Positions 1 through 12,250 of a stretch of 64,000 bases of DNA are shown here, in pieces. The stretch comes from Zea mays (Eukaryota; Streptophyta; Magnoliopsida; Poales; Poaceae): contig NC_050099.1 of NCBI RefSeq assembly GCF_902167145.1, positions 240,820,588 through 240,884,587 of the forward strand, read 5' to 3'. Under the pieces are notes generated by a model, which did not search any database, was not told where the DNA came from, and saw only the letters and a list, made by a program, of their open reading frames with translations. The position numbers and the translations under genes were made by a program. Every line of letters begins with the position of its first letter. Position 1 is the first letter of the stretch.

Positions 1-3000
1 TATTACATCAAGATGTCGAAGACATCCATAGAGTCATTAACATAACATAGTCATTAATATTATCAAAGTGTGGAATACAAAACATAGCAGATACAACCTT
101 CACAGGCATTTGACTGGGGGTTTGCCACTAACACAACTAGAACTCGTCGTAGTCCTGGAACTCCTCAGTCCTCCATGTTGCCAGCATCTCCTCCTGAGCA
201 CTGAATACAGTGGGGACAACCTGAGGTGGGGTGGTTTTTAAAGCAAGGGTGAGTACACATCAACGTACTCAGTAAATGTCTCGTTTGGCTAAAGTGGACT
301 AGCTGTATGTGGAGTTAAGGTTAAGCAGTTGCTTTTAGTTGGTCAAATATTTATTACTAATAGTATAACCAAGTTTTAGTAATAAACCCAGTTATTACCC
401 AAAAGTACTCCCTCCAAGAGGAAGTACCAGAGATCAGGATTATATTCATCATCATTAACCGTCATCATAAAAATATCCAAAGTTCTTCTAGTCAAAGAGG
501 ATCCCAAGGCTGCACAACTGATATACCAGTTTCTAACACTATAGAGGTTGCACACTTTACCCACGAGTCGTGATTCCCGGAGATCATGACTCTCCATTTA
601 TCACTACCAAGGTGAATTGGTAGGGCCTCACAATGTAGCCTTTACAAAGACTCCCCTGGTGCATAGCTGCTCATTAGGTTTCTCCAGTCGTACAAGCATA
701 GTACCCCCTCGGCACCCACCCTTAGCAGAGCGAGCACTATGCCCCAACCCCCATTGATGATCCTCCGGCAAAGCCAACTACACCCCCAGGTTCATCTAAT
801 TATTCGGCTAAGGGCATCCCATTCAACCCTCATGGTTGCACTGTTATCCCGGGTGGTCACTCAACGAACAGGTCCTTACGGAGAGGTACTCAGGAAATAG
901 CCTGAGTCCCCTAAAGTATCACAAGATCATCATCGGGATAACATCATCATATCATAAATATTCATATCATGTTCGTTGATTAAGGTAAAGCAATAGCATA
1001 AAGCTAACCATAATAACCCAAAGGTAAGCAAGAACAAGATAAATACAGACTAGTCAATCCTTAGGTTTCAAATAAAGTAATGCGGGATGGTGAATTATAA
1101 AGTAAGTAGGACATAATAGGTCAGAGGACACTTGCCTTCACCAGGTTGTTGCTTAGGAAGATATTCGGCAACACACTCAGGAACCACGGGCTGCACGTTG
1201 TCTAAATAAAGCGATCATGCATTCAATACATTTGGATAAAGACAAATGAACAATACACCAAACATATACAATCAAGTGAACACATCTCAAAAGAACAGTA
1301 TAAACTCAAGAGGTAACTTGGGTTCTAGGGTGAACTAGCACACTTAGAAGTTTGTGATTCTCTAAGTATTATCTATCTCCATAGATTACATAATTTAATT
1401 CCACTTATTTTAATGAGACACAAAAGTTATACCAGGGATAGATTCATAATTTACATATTATTAATCTCACAAAGTTAAACATCTACTTACCATTAGGGTT
1501 CTCCTTTTTTTCTTATTAATAAATAATCCATTACCTAAACTAATCTATAGTCTAGGCATAAAATTAATATGTGCAGATAGTGAATGATCATAATTTTAAC
1601 AGATAGAGAATAATCTCATGAACATTTTGCAATTTGAATCACTCAATTTGGAGTTCATATGCAAAAGATATGAAATAAACAAGTTTTGGAATTTAAAATC
1701 CTAAATTAGGTCAAATTCTGCGATTAAACAAAAGCCTAGGGTTCTTTCTGCAAGAATACAGGCCTACGCACAAAAACAAGGGACTGTGGTTGATTCTCAG
1801 AAACCTGAGGGTTATTTAACAAAACAGCCGCGCAAAGGGGTATCGGCCGATCACGACCGCACGATCGCGAACGAACGACCGTGATTAGATCCGAGCGTGA
1901 GTGCGCGCGTGTGGACGGGCGAGCGTGACTAACAAGCGGGACAGGGGTGTCAGTGACCTGAGGGTGAGACAAACTGACCGGCCGGGCCCAGTTGTAGAGC
2001 GCGAGCGAGGGCGCGCACCCGAGTGGCCGGATCCAAAACGGACGGTTGAGATTAGATCTAGTCTAATTAAACACATGGGAAATTAAAGGCATGGGGGAGT
2101 TTCTCACCTCGACATGGGAGTCTAGATCACTTGAGCAACGACGGGGACACATGGAGGCCTTGGGTCAACGACGGTGGAGCTTCGGCTGCACGGGGAGAAG
2201 ACCAGTGAGCGCGGACCAGGCGAAACAGAGGGGTTGGGACAAACTAGAGGGTGTCCCGTGTTGCTGGCAAAGAGGCGGAGCTCACCAAGGCAACAGACGT
2301 GGCAGAAGCTCGACGACGGCCACGGAATGGGCGGCGGATCACGGCGGAGCTCCACGGGCGCGCGCAGAGCGAGAGAGAGCGAGGGTGTTCGGCTGAGGGC
2401 GCAACTGAGCGAGGGGAGCGGGTGAGTGAGTGCGGGCTCCAGAAAAGGGATCGGGCGCATGGCTGGTAAATGCGCGATCATGGGCGCGTCCACAACATAG
2501 AGCGCGGGTGGGAGGTTAGGGAAGGGGTAGTGGCTGACAGGCAGGGTTCGTAGGCCAGCGAGGGCAAGTGTGCGAACGGGCGGTCAACGCTGATAGGAAG
2601 GGCCCACCGAGCAGCGAGAGAGAACGGGCACGTGCGCGAACGGATCGGTGCCGACAGGCCGGTCCCACCGGGCAGTTGGGGGGGAGAGAGGGAGAGAGAG
2701 CGTGCGTGCGCGTACGCGGGCCGTCACTGACAGGTGGGGTCCATCTGTCACGCAACGAGGGCGCGCGCGGCCTGGCTCGACTGAGTTGGGTCGAGTGGGC
2801 TGAATTTGGTTTTTTCTTTTTCCCTAGAATTTTTAATGCCTTTTCTTTTTATTTTCTCTATGGATTTAAAATCAAATTCAAACCAATTCAAACATATGCA
2901 TCAAACCAAAAAATAATTTAGGCTCAGCATGACGCAACATTTCATGACTCACATAAGTTTTGACAAAATAAATAATTAATCCCTCACCTAATTAACCTAA

Positions 3001-3110
3001 CTCTATTCAAAAGGAGGAGAGAGGAAGTATAGAGAGAGACAAGAGGTAACACCTGAATTTGGTAGGCATTTAGAGAAGAAATTTTATACCCCCAAATTCA
3101 GGGTGTTACA
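1..3110 (-). repeat. Element A 3' LTR, truncated by the window edge
   Basis: On the minus strand this is the 3' LTR of a Tekay-type chromovirus. It begins at 3110 with TGTAACACCCTGAATTTGGG, directly after a polypurine tract, and runs left off the window. The chromodomain end of pol lies immediately upstream in minus-strand terms. The LTR is AT-rich from about 1 to 1750 and GC-rich from about 1800 to 2800. Comparison with the end of element G's LTR suggests that only about 100 bp are missing. Short ORFs inside it on both strands look like chance. Confidence 0.8.
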
Positions 3111-3126
3111 AACCTACCCCCCTTAA
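3111..3126 (-). other. Polypurine tract of element A
   Basis: The minus strand reads a run of purines around AAGGGGGGTAGG immediately before the LTR start. It is preceded by CTCGAGGACGAGATT, a motif also seen before the PPTs of elements B and G. This is the plus-strand DNA primer site for reverse transcription. Confidence 0.8.
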
Positions 3127-3147
3127 AAAGAATCTCGTCCTCGAGAT

Positions 3148-3357
3148 TCAGGGTTGGTTAGCAAAGAGTTCAGGGTACTTGGCTGTCAGACCATCTTCTC
3201 TTTTCCAGGTTGGTTCTTCCTCTGAATGCTGGCCCCATTTGACTTTGCACATCCTGATGGTGCTTCTTCGTATGACTCTGTCTGCTGTCTCCAGCATCTG
3301 AGTGGGCTTCTCAATATATATTAAGTCTTCTTGAACCTCGAGATCCTCTGTTGGCAA
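3148..3357 (-). pseudogene. Element A chromodomain (C-terminus of integrase)
   Basis: About 69 residues in the frame that follows the integrase C-terminal domain, one stop codon downstream of it (the frame reads through that stop). The segment has the chromodomain pattern of chromoviruses: a hydrophobic start (DLIYIEKP), then RMCKVKWGQHSEEEPTWKRE with the aromatic/acidic W..H..EE.TWE signature. The domain is thought to target integration to particular chromatin. It ends about 20 bp before the PPT, as expected for the 3' end of pol in the Tekay clade. The stop separating it from 3358-4080 probably replaces a Gln codon. Confidence 0.85.
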
Positions 3358-4333
3358 TTACTCTTCTGGTACTCGTAAGCACTTCTTCAGCTGAGACACA
3401 TGACACACATCATGCACAACTGACAAACTTTCTGGTAGACTGAGTTGATATGCCACTTCTCCATGTCTTGCTTGAATCTGGTACGGTCCAATGTATCGAT
3501 GTGCTAGCTTGCCATTGACTCCGAACCTTTTGATTCCTCTAATGAGTGACACCTTCAGATATACATAGTCTCCCACTTCAAAACTTAGATCTCTTCTTCT
3601 TGTGTCAGCATAGCTTCGCTGCATGTACTGTGATGTCTTCAGATTGTCTCGAACCATTCTGATGTTCTCTTCAGCCTCTAGTAAAATGTCTGGACCGAAC
3701 ACCTGCATTTTGCCAGGTTGGTCCCAATGCAACGAGGTCCGACAATTCCTGCCATAGAGTGATTGGAGTGGTGACATCTTCAGACTGGCCTGGTAGCTGT
3801 TGTTGTAAGAGAGTTCTGCATACGGTAACCTTTTGTCCCAACCTAACTTATCTTGCAAAGAACAAGCTCTCAACATGTCTTTAAGAATCTGGTTGGTTCT
3901 CTCTGTCCGACCATCTGTCTGCGGGTGATAGGCTGAATTGAACTTTAAATGTGTGCCCAAAGCTTCATGCAATTGCTGCCAGAAGTGAGAAGTGAATTGG
4001 GTACGTCTGTAAGATACTATCTTCTTTGGAATGGCATGCAAGCATACAATCCGAAACATATAGTTCTGGCAACGCTGCACTGTTATAGGTGGTCTTGACT
4101 GGTATGAAACGAGTCGCCTTTGTTAAGCTATCCACTACTACCCAGATGGAGTCATAACCGGCTCGAGTGCAAGGAAGACCAACTATAAAGTCCATCCCAA
4201 TATCATCCCATTTCCACTGAGGAATCTGCAACGACTGCAACAAACCTACGGGCCTCTGATGTTGTACCTTGATTCTCTGACAACTGTCTCATATGGCAAG
4301 ATACTCTGCTATCTCCCGTTTCATTCTGTACCA
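3358..4333 (-). pseudogene. Element A integrase core and C-terminal domain, broken
   Basis: The minus strand encodes a retroviral-type integrase. The N-terminal HHCC knuckle region near 4240-4330 contains two in-frame stops. A core follows with DFIVGLP and VVVDSLTK (first catalytic Asp). After a frameshift near 4075 come AYHPQTDGRTERTNQ (catalytic Glu) and the GPF/Y-type region GKLAHRYIGPY. The second catalytic Asp, expected in a VSDRG motif, reads Y (SYRRTQF), so this copy is catalytically dead as well as frameshifted. It belongs to the same reading unit as the RT/RNase H at 4334-5455. The family is Ty3/gypsy Tekay chromovirus. Confidence 0.88.
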
Positions 4334-5455
4334 CTAAAATCTTTTCTTCAGGTCTTGGTACATCTTCTCACTGCCAGGGTGTATGGAATAAGTTGTCTCG
4401 TGAGCCGCCTTAAGAATTAGCTCCCGAATCGATTTGATGTCGGGAACACACAACCTATCTTTAAACCACACCACTCCTCCGTATTCACGGAAATCTTTGC
4501 CTTTCCCATCCAAGATTAGCTGTCGAATTTCATTAATCTTCTCATCGTCTTTATGGCCCTTCCTGATATCTTGTTCTAGAGTGGATTCCGGCTCAACTGT
4601 CACTCCTTGGGTGTTGTTTAGAAATCCGAGACTCAGCCTGTCAAATTCGTTTGCTAGCTCATATGGCATCGGGCAAGCGACCATCATGTTAACTTGACTC
4701 TTTCGGCTCAAAGCATGTGCAACCACATTATCTTTTCCTAGGTGATAATGTATCTTCAGCTCATACTCTTTGTTTAACTCTAGCCATCTTCGCTACCTCA
4801 TGCTCAATTTTGACTGGGTGAATATATATTTGAGACTCTTGTGGTTTGTGTAGATATCACACTTCTGCCCATACAAATAGTGCCTCTAGGTCTTCAGTGC
4901 ATGAACCACTGCTGCTAACTCTAGATCATGTGTGGGGTAATTCTTCTCATGGATCTTCACCTGTCGGGACAAGTATTCCACCACTCTCCCTTCTTGCATT
5001 AACACACATCCTAGTCCGGTGTACGAAGCATCACAATACATTGAGAATGGCTTGTGAACATCTGGTAGAATCAATACCGGTGCTATTGTCAACTTCCTCT
5101 TTAATGTCTCAAAAGACTCTTGGCACGCTGGGGTCCACTTGAACTCAACTTTCTTCGCTAGCAGTGCTGTCATTGGCTTGACAATCTTGGAGAAACCTTC
5201 AATCAAACGCCGATAGTAGCCGCCATTCCAATGAAACTCTTGATTCCTCGGACATGTTTTGGTGCTTTCTAGTCCAGAATAACTGCTACCTTCTTCGGAT
5301 CCACAACTAATCCATCTCGGTTTATAATATGACCTAAGAACAAGACTTCACTGATCCAAAATTCACACTTGGCAATCTCGTAGCCTCTGCAATACCTTCC
5401 TCAAATGCTCTTCATGCTCTTGCCCATTCTAGGAATATATGAGGATATCATCAAT
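4334..5455 (-). pseudogene. Element A RT C-terminus and RNase H, broken and cut by element B
   Basis: The segment starts at the right with IDDILIYS, the second half of the RT catalytic motif, exactly where element B has inserted. After frame breaks around 5210-5400 the connection domain and RNase H follow: [21 protein letters not shown] with its catalytic Asp, and [20 protein letters not shown]. The linker then runs to the integrase zinc knuckle, HPGSEKMYQDLK. Several in-frame stops are visible. The 5' half of the same RT lies at 51632-52206, beyond the insertion. Confidence 0.88.
5451..5455. other. Target-site duplication of element B, left copy
   Basis: TCAAT directly before the TG of the B 5' LTR. 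The identical pentamer follows the B 3' LTR at 51632-51636. Joining the two flanks reconstructs an uninterrupted RT frame in element A. Confidence 0.93.
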
Positions 5456-8400
5456 TGTAAAGCCCAAAATTTGTAAAAAACAAATCTACTTTGAGACCTA
5501 GGAGAGAGTATTCCAAGATTTAAGTCTTTTATAATAAGGGATTAAATAAAGGACCCTCATATAATTTAAACCAACCTTTGCTGAATAATGTGATTAGAGC
5601 CATTCTCCAAAAGAATTAAGTTTAAGAAATACCTTAATAAATATTATACACTAAATCTCCTCTTTTAAGTAACTATGAACATATTTTAATGGAATATACA
5701 TTGAAGGAATTAATTTTGTGTGTGCATGGTATACTTAAAATATTTGGATACAATAAACAAAACTAAACATATGTATGTATTTATGCACACCATGTTGGAG
5801 TTTTATTTGCTGGTGTATTTAATCTGGGAAACCTTGAACCTTGAATCAAATTGGATTTTTGAATTTGAAACTGGGATAAAACTGAAAACAGAAATTAAGA
5901 AAGGAATAAATGGGATGTTGGGTCGACTGCTCCCTTGACCTTGGCCCACTTCCAGTTACATGTACCCAGCGCGGCCCAACAACCATCACGCATCTCCTTT
6001 CTCTGCGCCGCGTGCGCATTATTCGACCGACGGACGGGGCCCGCTCCATCCCCTCCTCTCGATGTCGTCACCTCCATGTGGGACCCATCGTGTAGACCGA
6101 TCTTCTAGCTCCGGCCGTTGTGGGTCGTTTGGCAGATCTCACGCTTAGCCCATATACTAGCGCTCGTGTGGTCTCCGCCGCACAGAGCCCGTTGTCCGGT
6201 GTTAACCCCGCACGATTCATGGACCTGCACGATGCCGTGTGGGACCACCCTGCTGGAGTCACTTTCTTCGCTACGACCGAATCACGCGCAACAACCCCCA
6301 CGCTCGAGCAACAAACTCACTGTGATTCGCTCAACGCATGCCGACCTTGGTTTCTCCCGCAACTGACCCTCTCAGCTCAGACTCGCCCCCTCTGACGCAT
6401 ATATAGGTCACCGTGAACCCCTGTGCCAATCCAGTAGCCATGGCGTGCAGAGATGGAAGGGAGAGAGAGGAATTGGCCTGCCACTCAAATCGTTCGCTGC
6501 CGGTGTGTCTTCGGCCTCGAGGTACGGACCCACTGTAGTTCTCCATCTGTTGTGGTTGCTCATGTGATCGACGGGGTGGGGTTTCGCCGGAGCTGTACCA
6601 TACGCGCATCAGGCCGCCATGGGGGGAAAGACATTCCTGCATGGTTGTTCTGGTGTCAGCACTCAGCAGGGGACCTTGGGGCATCGCTGATCCTCGGGGC
6701 AGGTGCTCACGGGAGTAGCTAGTCGTGGGAGTCCTTGGCGCCGTCACAATTCCTCACTGGGGCCGGATTGCACTACTCCGGCAACTTCTGCCATGGGGAA
6801 CTGTGGCGCCACCGCCGTGGTGGGCGCATGCCTTCGCGATGGTGACTGGGGAAGGGATAAAGTGTGATGGCTGTTCATCACGGAACCATCAGCTCAGAAT
6901 AAGTGACAGATACCCTTTCGCACGTTAAGTAACGACCGTGGATTTCTGGTCCTATGGCAATCATCATGTACCGGTTCATAAAGAGGTTTGTGTAATATGC
7001 ACCGTTGATCCTGCATCCAACGGTGCTCGTTGGCCGATACCCCTTCGGTTGATGAATTTGCATAAGAGCCCCTGCCCTTTACACTAATCAACCCGCAGTA
7101 CACCTCTGCGTTGTTCTGAGTCTGGGGAAAACTTCTGGTTCTGCCCCCGTTGTTCTCTGTAATTAGTACTCAGCCCCGAGAACAAAGAAATTGGATAAAT
7201 AAATTTAGAAATTGATTTTTAATACAAAAATAAATCCAGAAACTTGTATAATTCATATCTAATTCATCTTAACTCCAAATTGATCCATTCCAGTTGCAAT
7301 AATTTTGTTTTAATATTGTTCATCATCTAGTACCTTTGTTTACCCATGAAACTTGAATTAAAATTATTCACTTGAATTACTCTATCCTAGGTACCAAATA
7401 ACTTCGGAAAATCCTAACTAATTCATTTTAACTCTATTTCAATCCGTTCAAGTTGCGCTAGCTTCATATGAATATTTATTATGCAGTAACAGTATTAATT
7501 ATACCATATTGCATAAATTTATAGTTAGATATTTGTTTAACCTATGTTAGTAGATTTACCCTTTTTAATCAAAGTTAATTTGTCTATAATTATAAGAGGA
7601 CTAAAACATGATTTCTAATTAAGTCATAACTTAAATTAAGGTTGAAATTAGTTATTAGGATATCTTTCTCACATGGTTCATAATAATCAACATAAAACCT
7701 AGTTTTCCGGTTTAATCACATAAATCTTCTATAAATCATAACTTTATAATCGTAACTCCGATTTTAATCATTCTCGAACCCACGATCTCGTAGCTTCGCG
7801 TAGATCATTATTATTCAGTTTATACTTATGTTTGATGTGATGTTAATTTTTTCTATGCTATGTTTGTTTGTATTGCTATGATTAGCAGTGAGGCCACGAA
7901 TCATCTAAAGATCATCCTTAGTACCAGAAATCTCAAGTCCCAGGCAAGTTGTGCCCTTAATCACTTTTATTTACCCAATAATGTTCTTTATAATCATTTA
8001 TTCATGCATAGGCTTAGTTTTGATGGGACCCAATAGGTCACCCTAGTTTGGTTATCTTGTTACCTTGTTCACCCCTGAATCATTTGGGTAGTTTTGCTAT
8101 TGCTCTATATGGTTTTGGGATTAATATTACATTATGTTCATTTCCAATTATTCTGTTGTTTTATTTATTATTCATGTCAAGATCATTATTTTTAGTTGGA
8201 ATATGGAGCTTAACTTGAGAAACACGTGCCACTACAAGGGTGGAATGGGACGCCCTTGGTTGACTAATTTGGAAAGCTAGTGGAAGACTACCTTACCCGA
8301 AAGGGGCAAGGGCAGTAGGGGAGTAGGCATGTAGGGAGGTTCTCGGGTTGATTTTTCTGCGATGGCGGTCAGACGAGGGATTCCTACATTGCTCTTCCTA

Positions 8401-9175
8401 GCAACTGTAGCGGGTTTTCAGAAGCTAGTGGAACTTTGTAAAGGCCTCGTAGTGGATCCCTAGCCATTCACCTTGGAAATGTCTAAGGGTCTTGCAAACC
8501 CTGGCGACATGGGATACACGACTTGTGGGTACAGGGTACAACCTCTGCAGAGTGTAAAACTGGTATACTAGCCGTGCTCGCGGTCATGAGCAGCTCAGGA
8601 CTCTCGCATGATTAAATTATGGAACTAAATTCAATTTGTCATTTGTATTGCATGGGATTTATTATTAATTTTGTTCTATTATTATTATTATGGTTTGGTA
8701 TTTACTTACATCTGGTAATTGCTAATAAAATTTTGACCAACTTTAAAAGCAATGCTCAGCTTTCCATTCTCTTTGGTAAGCCTTACACTTCACATGAGCT
8801 CCCACCTTTGGTAAGTTCATGCACATTATTCCCCACAACTTGTTGAGCTATGAACGTATGTGAGCTCACCCTTGCTGTCTCACACCCCCCCCCCCACAGG
8901 TCAAGAACAGGTACCACAGGATGAGGTGCATGGAGGATGCCGTGATGTGTTCGTGAGATGTCTAGGCCGTCGTCGCCCAGTAAACTTTGGGTTGTTGGAT
9001 CGTTGTCTCCTCACGATGTAATTATTTATTTATTTTGTACAGAACTCCTATTATATAATAAAGTTGTGACATTCGTTTCTGTACCATGATTCATCATATG
9101 TGTGAGACTTGGTCCCAGCACACCTGGTGATTATGTTTGCGCCCGGGTCTTGGTGCCCCGAAACCAGGGTTTGGC
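5456..9175 (+). repeat. Element B 5' LTR
   Basis: About 3.72 kb. It starts TGTAAAGCCCAAAATTTG and ends in TTTGGCA just before the PBS. The second copy is split between 37401-38499 and 49017-51631. By eye the copies differ by several percent plus small indels, so B is older than G. The order along the LTR is an AT-rich 5' part, a GC-richer core at about 5930-6900 with a TATA box near 6400, then an AT-rich part. The final kilobase is shared with the LTR of G read on the minus strand. Confidence 0.9.
6400..6407 (+). promoter_or_regulatory. Putative TATA box of the element B LTR
   Basis: TATATAGG lies in the GC-rich core of the LTR after CCCCCTCTGACGCA, a typical position for a retrotransposon promoter. 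The same motif is conserved in the 3' LTR near 38346. Confidence 0.55.
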
Positions 9176-9180
9176 AGAAG

Positions 9181-9192
9181 TGGTATGAGAGG
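9181..9192 (+). other. Primer binding site of element B
   Basis: TGGTATGAGAGG, five bases after the LTR end, resembles the initiator-methionine-tRNA PBS TGGTATCAGAGC used by most plant chromoviruses. Element G carries the related TGGTATTAGAGG with the same following leader, GAATGTTGACT. Confidence 0.8.
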
Positions 9193-9599
9193 AATGTTGA
9201 CTTTAGGACGAAACCTAGATAGAACTGGACAACCATTGTCTACTTACCTTTGCTACTCTGATTGTTTCTAAACTTTTTTTAATCTTTTCTCATCTATTTC
9301 CGCTTACTCTGATTACTCTTACCTTTTCCTTCTAAAGACAAATGTGGATTTCACACTTTGAAATCCTGTGCCTAAAGTGACCTTTAGGAATAGGAGACCT
9401 ACTCTTAGGAACAAAATCAAAACTATTTTTGTAAATATTTGTATGCTTGAATGTTTGTTCTTGTGATACATGTCTGATTTGGATCTTTGATTAAGTGTGA
9501 TGAGTTGTGGAGTAATGTCCACAACTACATCTGCATATACATATAGGCATAAATATAAATAATTAGAATTCATAAGATAACTAGACAACCTAGATTATC

Positions 9600-10110
9600 C
9601 TCCATTAAAGTGTATTTATTCTAGATAGAGTTCTTTAAGTTGAGAAAAAAAATTCTATTTATCCTAACAGGTTCATCTTATGTTAAGAAAAAAATTATCT
9701 TATCCTCATAAATTGTTTATAAGATAAACTAGACCAACTAAGAATACCCCATTGGAATATATCAAGCCTAATGGATCCATCTTATCTTAAAAGACTCTCT
9801 CTTATCTTAATAGATCTATCTTATCTTAAAAAGATTCTCTCTTACCTCAATAAATTCATCTTATCTTGAAGAGATTTTATCTTATCCTAATAGATCTAAC
9901 TGACCTCCAAAGATTTTACCTTATACTTATGGATTCATCTTATCTTGAAAGATTCGTCTTATCTTGAAAGATTCATCTTATCCTAACCACTTTACTTATC
10001 TCATCCTAAAGTAACAACCATGATCTAATTAATGAGATCTTATCTAGTCTATTCTAGTCATACCCAATCCTATCTAATCTATTATGATCATACCTAATGT
10101 GAGTCACTCA
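9600..10110 (+). repeat. Degenerate minisatellite in element B (TCATCTTATCTTRAAAGA-type units)
   Basis: Many imperfect copies of a roughly 20-nt unit, CATCTTATCTTGAAAGATT and variants, occur in direct orientation, most densely at about 9770-9990. A related ATCTAATCTA motif continues to 10110 and recurs at 36778-36815, on the other side of element C. Confidence 0.6.
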
Positions 10111-10625
10111 AACATGATTAGCTAATGTTGAGGAAATGCATTAGACCTTGCTCCTATAAACAAGTTTGAGATCTTAGATCAACCTGACCCTACCCAATAA
10201 CTTGACCTACAAAAGCAGGTTACACAACTAATCCCATTTAGCATATAGCTACCTACTAAACCCTTTACCCATCTGTTACCTACCGATCTATCTTGACCTC
10301 TTGTCCCAAACCCGAAGGGTGACACCTAGGCTCAAGATGGAAGAGACCAATCTCATTAAAGAAGAATAGGAATCAAGCTAGACCCCCAAAGGAAGCTCGA
10401 TTATACCATGTCTACACTCACCTAATAGCTAAAACCTGATGTACCCTTGTTTTCTATGCTACACCTGCTAATGGCATGGAGAATTTTAAGTGTATAAAAA
10501 TATACTAATTGGAAGTTCCACTTAAAAAAGAGATACTAGAAGTTCATAAAGATAAAGTCAGCTTGATATGCTCAACTAAATGGTATTCTTAAATAGGATT
10601 ATACAATCTAATATGATCTAATCTA

Positions 10626-10630
10626 GTGAG
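10626..10630. other. Target-site duplication of element C, left copy
   Basis: GTGAG before the C 5' LTR, repeated exactly at 36773-36777 after the C 3' LTR. Confidence 0.9.
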
Positions 10631-11271
10631 TGTTGGGGGTCTTCTTCCCCGCCGAAGGTCCTTAAGGCAAAAACACCCTCGGCAAGATAATACAAAGGCA
10701 TACACGACATGATGATACGAAAGAAAGCCGATGCTATGGCTGAAGAAGCTTCGACTTAATATTACGACGAAGCCGAAGGTCGTCACCGACTCAAGGGAAA
10801 AATACTGTTTAGTCCTTGATCACTCCCATTATGATTGTATGTAAATGCCAGGGACATAAATGTAATTATGTCTGGGTTGTGTCCCGCGCCTATAAATAGA
10901 TGAACAGTACCCCCGTACTGTTTAGGCTGGATTATAATCTCTCTCTCACGTCATCTTTGCATTCACACCTTCTGGCGAACCGAAGGTATTATTGTATTAT
11001 GAATATTGTTAATGTTGATTCTTGTCTATGGATATAAATATAAATAAACTGCGAAGATCTAATCATTATTTATAGTATTTAATTTTCTTTCGCATTCTTA
11101 TTTATATTTATGATTATATGCTAAAATGATGAAGGCATGTTCTTCGTGACCTTCGCCTGAAGATCATTATATCCGAAATGAAATAATGCTTCGAAGGACG
11201 AAGGTCTTTAACTATTAACAATTATGTTGCCTTGTTTTTGATCTATAGCATTTGAGAACAAGTGACCAACA
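10631..11271 (+). repeat. Element C 5' LTR
   Basis: 641 bp, starting TGTTGGGGGTCTTCTTCC and ending GACCAACA. A TATA box (TATAAATA) sits at 10891-10898, after CCCGCGCC. The partner is 36135-36772. Confidence 0.92.
10891..10898 (+). promoter_or_regulatory. TATA box of the element C 5' LTR
   Basis: TATAAATA after GTCCCGCGCC, conserved in the 3' LTR at 36395-36402. It would drive the sense genomic transcript. Confidence 0.7.
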
Positions 11272-11272
11272 T

Positions 11273-11283
11273 TGGCGCCCACC
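11273..11283 (+). other. Primer binding site of element C
   Basis: TGGCGCCCACC begins two bases after the LTR end. A TGGCGCC-type PBS is usual in Tat-lineage elements and differs from the initiator-Met PBS of the Tekay elements in this window. Confidence 0.8.
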
Positions 11284-11313
11284 TCCGGTGAACTCACTTC
11301 CACAATTGTGACG

Positions 11314-11880
11314 ATGGCACTGCAAAGCAACCAACCTTCAGTTACGAAGCTAGTGCTCCCGATCACAGGCGGTTCAACTTCTGAACCAGATAACAAGAGG
11401 CAGAAGAAAGAAGCACAGAGAAGGGTACAACATGTTGGGGTGCAAGGACCCTTCATAAAGTCCAAGTGGTCCCATATTCCAATCACCTTCTCTCAGGAAG
11501 ACCTTCAGCTTAAGGATTATCCTCACAATGATGCAATGGTCATATCTTGTGTTATTAAGGGATTTCTGGTCCACAATGTCCTGACCGACACATGTAGTGC
11601 AGCGGATATCATCTTTGCAAAGGCTTTCAGGCAAATGCAAGAGCCAGATGACAAGATATATGATGCAACACACCCTCTTTGTGGTTTCGGAGGAAAACAA
11701 ATTGTGGCACTTGGCAAGATAACAATGTCGGTCACCTTCGGCTAAGTTCACAACACAAGGACAGAGCAGGTTGTCTTTGATATTGTTGATATGGAGTATC
11801 CATACAATGCAATCATTGGTTGAGGGACGCTCAATGCCTTCGAAGCTATACTTCACCTAGCATACCTTTGCATGAAGATA
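11314..11880 (+). pseudogene. Element C aspartic protease, broken; gag absent upstream
   Basis: The frame starts close behind the PBS and soon reaches the conserved Tat protease: SHIPITFSQEDLQL, then VLTDTCSAADIIF. The catalytic D-T/S-G triad reads D-T-C, so the active-site Gly is lost. A stop at 11743-11745 interrupts the frame before HNTRTEQVVFDIV, and a TGA near 11821 interrupts NAIIG/GTLNAFEA. The protease would normally be released from a gag-pol polyprotein. The several hundred codons of gag normally found between PBS and protease are missing, so this copy depended on, or post-dates, a gag deletion. Confidence 0.82.
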
Positions 11881-12250
11881 CCATTGGAACGAGGGCCCAT
11901 TGTTGTGCATGAGAGTCAAGAAGCTGCTAGAAGAGCTGAAGGAAGTTGGACAGATTCGAAGGCTATTCATAACATAAATGAAACTGAATCTTATCAGCAG
12001 TATAAGAATAAAAGAGAAAAAGTTGCTTCGGCAGATCAGCCAAAGCCTATGCTTTTGTGTGAAGACATAGCAGAGCAAAAAGTGCTGCTAGGGTCTCAGT
12101 TATCTGATGAGCAGGAAAAGACTTTGCTAAGGTTCTTGTTTAACAACAAAGATGTTTTTGCTTGGACAACTAATGATCTATGTGGTGTTAATAGGGACAT
12201 CATCGAGCACTCACTCAATGTAGACTCGTCCTTCAGACCAAGGAAGTAGA
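11881..12250 (+). pseudogene. Element C protease-RT linker and RT N-terminus
   Basis: An open frame of about 125 codons (11872-12249). It includes EQKVLLGSQLSDEQEKTLLRFL and DVFAWTTNDLCGVNRDIIEHSLNVD, the tether before RT found in Tat elements. It ends at a TAG (12247-12249) where the following residues RLQKMSDDKAEGARNEV continue in the same frame, so a Gln codon has probably become a stop. Confidence 0.8.

Larger units (their letters stand above)
9193..10630 (+). other. Element B non-coding internal region, left part
   Basis: There is no supportable ORF. The first 250 bp or so (to about 9430) match the leader of element G, including stretches such as CTCTTACCTTTTC, GGATTTCACAC and TAGGAGACCTA. 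From about 9600 to 10110 it is a degenerate repeat of units around ATCTTATCTTAAAAGATTC and, later, AATCTAATCTA. The remainder is AT-rich spacer up to the insertion point of element C. Confidence 0.7.

Noticed and set aside
2091..2921. Overlapping ORFs in a GC-rich block at the left
   Set aside because: They lie in the 3' LTR of element A; composition explains them.
9760..9990. Possible CRISPR-like array
   Set aside because: The units are short, degenerate and contiguous with no spacers of constant length, and the context is a plant retrotransposon.
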